From an uncultured Ruminococcus sp. (GTDB taxonomy: Bacteria > Bacillota > Clostridia > Lachnospirales > Lachnospiraceae), in NCBI GenBank assembly GCA_900544395.1, contig UQVC01000045.1:1-14290 (forward strand): a stretch of 14,290 nucleotides of DNA. The letters run 5' to 3'. Shown here piece after piece: positions 11,360 to 14,290 of this stretch. How positions within the stretch are numbered: position 1 is the stretch's first letter; each line of letters starts with the position of its first letter. Position numbers and translations under genes: made by a program. A model generated the notes under the pieces. It saw only the letters and a program-made list of their open reading frames with translations. It made no database searches and had not been told where the DNA came from.

Positions 11360-14074
11360 GTGGACAAGTATGAATATAAGTTGAAGACAGAACAGATGTT
11401 AAAACTTATGGAAAACGGTGCATACAACAGAGCCGCTGAAATTGCTGACAGTATCGATTGGAAACGTGTTAGAAATACAAATATGCTGGTAAATGTCAGC
11501 AGTTTATATGAGAAGATCAGGGACTACCGGAAGAGTTTTGGAGTTCTGAGAGCTGCCTATCAGAGGACGGAGGGGAGCAGAAAGCTATTATACCGCTTGT
11601 GTACTCTTGCAATAAAAACGGGCAACATGGATGAAGCAATTGACTACTATGATGAATTCATGCAGGCAGCGCCCAAAGATCCGAATCAATATATTTTAAG
11701 ATATCGTTTGCTGAGAGCGAAGCGGGCGCCGATCGAGCAGCAGATTCATGCATTGGAGCAGTTCAAAAAAGCAGAGTATGTAGAAGAGTGGGCATTTGAG
11801 CTGGCGAAGCGATATGAGGAGGCAGGACTGATCGCGGAGTGTCTGGAAGAGTGTGATGATTTGATTCTCTGGTTCAGTGAAGGAAAGTATGTATACAAAG
11901 CGATGGATCTGAAGATGAAATATAAGCCTTTGACTCCATTGCAGCAGGAAAAATATGAGAAGCAGTTTGAAACAGAAAAAAACTCAGAAAATCCAGAAGA
12001 AAAATTGATCGATCTGGGCAAGATAAAAGCAGAGTCTGAAGAAAAACGGCGTCGTGAAGAGGAAGAAGCTGTTCGTACTACAGAGGATGCTGTGGAACGT
12101 CTGGAATCCGTACCGGAGATCCGTCAGATTGAGTTGTCGGAAGAAGAGGCCACAGAACAGATCCGACAGGCAGAACCCACCAAGAAGAAAAAGCTGGGTG
12201 ATACCATGAAGCTTGGAGAAGCGCTGCAGAGTTTGTTTCAGGCAGAGCAGTCAGCAGAGGAAGAAGAGATCGAAGAGCTGGAATTGTCGGAAGATGAGGC
12301 AGAAGAATATGAAGAAGAACTGATAGAGGATACCGATGATCCAGAAGAAGCTTCGGAAGACGCAGAAGACGAATATGCGGATCTGGAAGAAGCGATGAAA
12401 GAGATTGAAGAACTTTCCGATCTGGCACTGCTGGATGAGATCAACGAGGAAATACAATCTGAGGAGACAGAAGAACCGACAGAAATCATTGTAGAAGAGA
12501 CGATAGAGACCAAAGTGAAAGAGGTTCATCCGGAAGACTTTGAGATCATAGAGGAGCCGGAGAGTGTAGAAGAAGCTGAAGTAATAGAGGAACCGGAGAG
12601 CATAGAGGAAGCGGAAGTAATAGAGGAACCAGAAATAGCAGAAGAGGCTGAGATGGAAAATATGGAAAAAGAATCTATGAAATTAGAAGAACCAGAAATC
12701 AGAGAGGAAGAAGAAATGGACGATCTGTTTAGTATTGATGATATTCTTGCAGAATGGGATGCGGCAGATGGTGGAGTGGAGCCAGAAGCAGAACCGGAAG
12801 TGGATGAGGAAGATGTAGAGCAGATTGAGCGAAAGCCAAAAAGTCCGATCTTATCGCCGGATATCCAGAGGATGATCGATGAAATTGAAGGTGTGATTCC
12901 AGAAGAAGAGGAAGAGGAAGAACTGACACTGGATGTAGACAGTGCCGAAGATTATGAAGAGTTCCTGAGCGAAGAAGAAGCGGAAGAACTGGAAGAGGAA
13001 TTTGAAGAAGAACTGGAAGATGAACGAGAATATGATGATTATGAATCAGTTGCTGCAGAATTGAAGGAAGAGTTTAAACCAACACTGAGCAGTGAGCCGG
13101 ATGACCGGGAGATTCCGGATGAAGAGGAAGAGTCCTCTGATCTGTTATCATCTACAGCACCGCTGAGTAGGAAAGAGACAGCGAAGCTGATCGCGACTGG
13201 AAAGACGGCGCCGCTTCCGATGGATGAGATTGCAGATGCATTATCGATTTCAGATACAGGATTTTTGGTGCACAGCCGTTATGACTTGTCTGGACAGGGT
13301 GCGAAAAAAGCAGGATTGACAGAAGAGCAGAAGAAGTTGTTCTCTTATTTTGTACCGGTTCGCGGTATGAGTGAGCAGCTGGTGGATGTTCTGGAACAGG
13401 ATCGCAACTGCACGAACAGACAGGGAACTTCCAATACCGGAAACCTGCTGATTATTGGAAACAAGGGAAATGGAAAGACTGTTTTGGCAGTTGATGTTGT
13501 AAAGGCAATCCAGAAACAGAGAAAGATCCGTCAGGGACGGGTTGCGATCATCACAGGAGAGGCTTTGAACAAAAAGAAGATCAGTGATATCATAGCAAAA
13601 TTGTACGGAGGAGCTCTGATTATTGAAAAAGCCGGAAAATTGAGTGAACGTACGGTTGCCAAGTTAAATAAAGCGATGGAAAAAGATACCGGAGAGATGC
13701 TCATTGTACTGGAAGAGCAGAGAAAACCGTTGGATCGACTGTTATCTTCGAACAGAGAGTTCCGGAAGAAATTTACAAGCCGATTGGAAGTTCCAATCTT
13801 TGTAAACGATGAGCTGGTGACATTTGGTCAGACTTATGCACAGGAAAATGGATACCGGATCGATGAGATGGGAATCCTGGCACTGTACAGCCGGATCGAT
13901 GCACTGCAGAGAGAAGATCATGCAGTGACAGTTGCAGAAGTAAAAGATATCATGGATGAAGCGATGGCGCATTCACAGAAGGTATCGGCAAAGAAACTTG
14001 TAAAACGGGTACTTGGAAAGAATACAGACGATGCAGACCGCATTATTTTGACAGAAAAAGACTTTAATATTTAA
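11360..14074 (+). CDS. Large protein with TPR-like repeats, acidic linker and degenerate AAA-like ATPase domain
   Basis: A 904-residue protein of no firmly known function, with no signal peptide or membrane segment. Residues ~1-200 are helical, TPR-like repeats (KLMENGAYNRAAEIADSIDW; LYRLCTLAIKTGNMDEAIDYYDEFM). Residues ~215-620 are extremely rich in Glu and Asp and probably disordered, with three 12-residue repeats at 397-432. From about residue 650 a CbbX/SpoVK-like AAA domain follows: Walker A GNKGNGKT (700-707), then GGALIIEKAG (750-759) where Walker B should read like ALFIDEA, and SSNREFRKKF resembling the arginine-finger region. The expected Asp-Glu is Glu-Lys here, so ATP hydrolysis is doubtful. 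GTG 11360 is chosen because GAGGTGA (11348-11354) is 5 nt upstream; GTG 11351 would overlap that site. Its own promoter and terminator make it monocistronic. Confidence 0.85.
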   Translation: MDKYEYKLKTEQMLKLMENGAYNRAAEIADSIDWKRVRNTNMLVNVSSLYEKIRDYRKSFGVLRAAYQRTEGSRKLLYRLCTLAIKTGNMDEAIDYYDEFMQAAPKDPNQYILRYRLLRAKRAPIEQQIHALEQFKKAEYVEEWAFELAKRYEEAGLIAECLEECDDLILWFSEGKYVYKAMDLKMKYKPLTPLQQEKYEKQFETEKNSENPEEKLIDLGKIKAESEEKRRREEEEAVRTTEDAVERLESVPEIRQIELSEEEATEQIRQAEPTKKKKLGDTMKLGEALQSLFQAEQSAEEEEIEELELSEDEAEEYEEELIEDTDDPEEASEDAEDEYADLEEAMKEIEELSDLALLDEINEEIQSEETEEPTEIIVEETIETKVKEVHPEDFEIIEEPESVEEAEVIEEPESIEEAEVIEEPEIAEEAEMENMEKESMKLEEPEIREEEEMDDLFSIDDILAEWDAADGGVEPEAEPEVDEEDVEQIERKPKSPILSPDIQRMIDEIEGVIPEEEEEEELTLDVDSAEDYEEFLSEEEAEELEEEFEEELEDEREYDDYESVAAELKEEFKPTLSSEPDDREIPDEEEESSDLLSSTAPLSRKETAKLIATGKTAPLPMDEIADALSISDTGFLVHSRYDLSGQGAKKAGLTEEQKKLFSYFVPVRGMSEQLVDVLEQDRNCTNRQGTSNTGNLLIIGNKGNGKTVLAVDVVKAIQKQRKIRQGRVAIITGEALNKKKISDIIAKLYGGALIIEKAGKLSERTVAKLNKAMEKDTGEMLIVLEEQRKPLDRLLSSNREFRKKFTSRLEVPIFVNDELVTFGQTYAQENGYRIDEMGILALYSRIDALQREDHAVTVAEVKDIMDEAMAHSQKVSAKKLVKRVLGKNTDDADRIILTEKDFNI
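12548..12655 (+). repeat. Three 36-bp in-frame tandem repeats
   Basis: Units at 12548-12583, 12584-12619 and 12620-12655 encode IEEPESVEEAEV, IEEPESIEEAEV and IEEPEIAEEAEM. The third is the most diverged. They lie in the acidic linker, where copy number could change by slippage without breaking the frame. Confidence 0.9.
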
Positions 14075-14078
14075 ATGG

Positions 14079-14113
14079 AAAGTGGAGGAAAGAGATTTCT
14101 TCCACTTTTTTTT
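14079..14113 (+). terminator. Intrinsic terminator after the TPR/AAA-like gene
   Basis: A 13-bp stem pairs 14079-14091 with 14096-14108 (one G-U pair) around loop GAGA and runs into eight Ts (14106-14113). It starts 4 nt after the stop codon. Confidence 0.93.
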
Positions 14114-14198
14114 GAAAATATATACAAAAAAATAAGAAAGAAGCTCTTGGAAGAATAAGAAAATTATATAAAAAACAAACGAATATGAGGAGATATTA

Positions 14199-14290
14199 TT
14201 GAGTTTTTTATGTCAAACAGGTGAGGATTTGTTACTGCTAACTTCCCATAAAAATCCTACTCTTGCGCAATTGTGCCTAAAATTCCGTGA
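14199..14290 (+). CDS. Possible start of a further gene (partial, 3' end outside window)
   Basis: GAGGAGA (14187-14193) is followed 5 nt later by TTG 14199, which opens a frame of 30 codons to the window edge (LSFLCQTGEDLLLLTSHKNP, then TLAQLCLKFR). No ATG start fits this ribosome binding site. Too little is visible to name a family. It could also be a chance open frame in an A+T-rich intergenic region; no convincing promoter is seen in 14114-14186. Confidence 0.35.
   Translation, partial: MSFLCQTGEDLLLLTSHKNPTLAQLCLKFR

Noticed and set aside
12078..12529. Several overlapping minus-strand open frames rich in serine, leucine or phenylalanine
   Set aside because: They mirror the GAA/GAG-rich acidic coding region of the plus-strand gene and have no start signals.

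Overview
The window looks like a chromosomal segment of a low-to-mid GC Gram-positive gut anaerobe, most likely a Lachnospiraceae member (Clostridia). The reasons are strong AGGAGG-type ribosome binding sites, short U-tract terminators, a T-box leader on metG, a nadABC-niaR operon and a YtrA-type GntR/ABC module. Genus and species cannot be fixed from sequence alone.

Layout. (1) 1-308: 3' end of a gene encoding an OST-HTH/LOTUS domain, closed by a terminator. (2) 378-2339: one transcription unit made of a promoter with an imperfect dyad operator, a small YtrA-like GntR repressor, an ABC ATPase (ATGA overlap with the repressor) and an ABC-2 type permease, ended by a terminator. (3) 2355-6025: de novo NAD synthesis operon nadA-nadB-nadC followed by niaR, the nicotinate-responsive repressor expected to control it. 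A 7-nt direct repeat inside the nadA promoter is a candidate operator. (4) 6053-8333: promoter, methionine T-box riboswitch (specifier AUG, UGGU acceptor-binding bulge, mutually exclusive antiterminator and terminator) and metG. (5) 8375-8413: a hairpin between convergent genes. (6) 8431-10428, minus strand: two Rpn-type PD-(D/E)XK nuclease genes of different subfamilies in tandem. (7) 10515-11264: a transcription unit with an intact promoter, RBS and terminator but a heavily broken reading frame. (8) 11263-14113: a 904-residue protein with a helical-repeat N-terminus, a very acidic middle and a C-terminal AAA-like ATPase domain with an abnormal Walker B. (9) 14199-end: the start of a possible further gene.

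The most interesting part is the tandem rpn locus. Each of the two nuclease genes contains, in frame near its 3' end, an ATG preceded by a strong Shine-Dalgarno (AAGGAGGT at 9 nt; GGAGGT at 7 nt). These would give free C-terminal proteins of 49 and 58 residues. This matches the organisation described for E. coli Rpn toxins, where an intragenic small protein (RpnS) neutralises the full-length nuclease (RpnL). The two genes have unrelated-looking nuclease bodies but share an identical 49-bp stretch in the C-terminal module. Each is also preceded by a copy of an ~80-bp element with three predicted hairpins, one of which shows a G:C to A:T covarying pair. The locus therefore has conserved ends and a variable middle, like exchangeable toxin-antitoxin cassettes. 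This reading is inference from sequence; no expression or activity data are available here.
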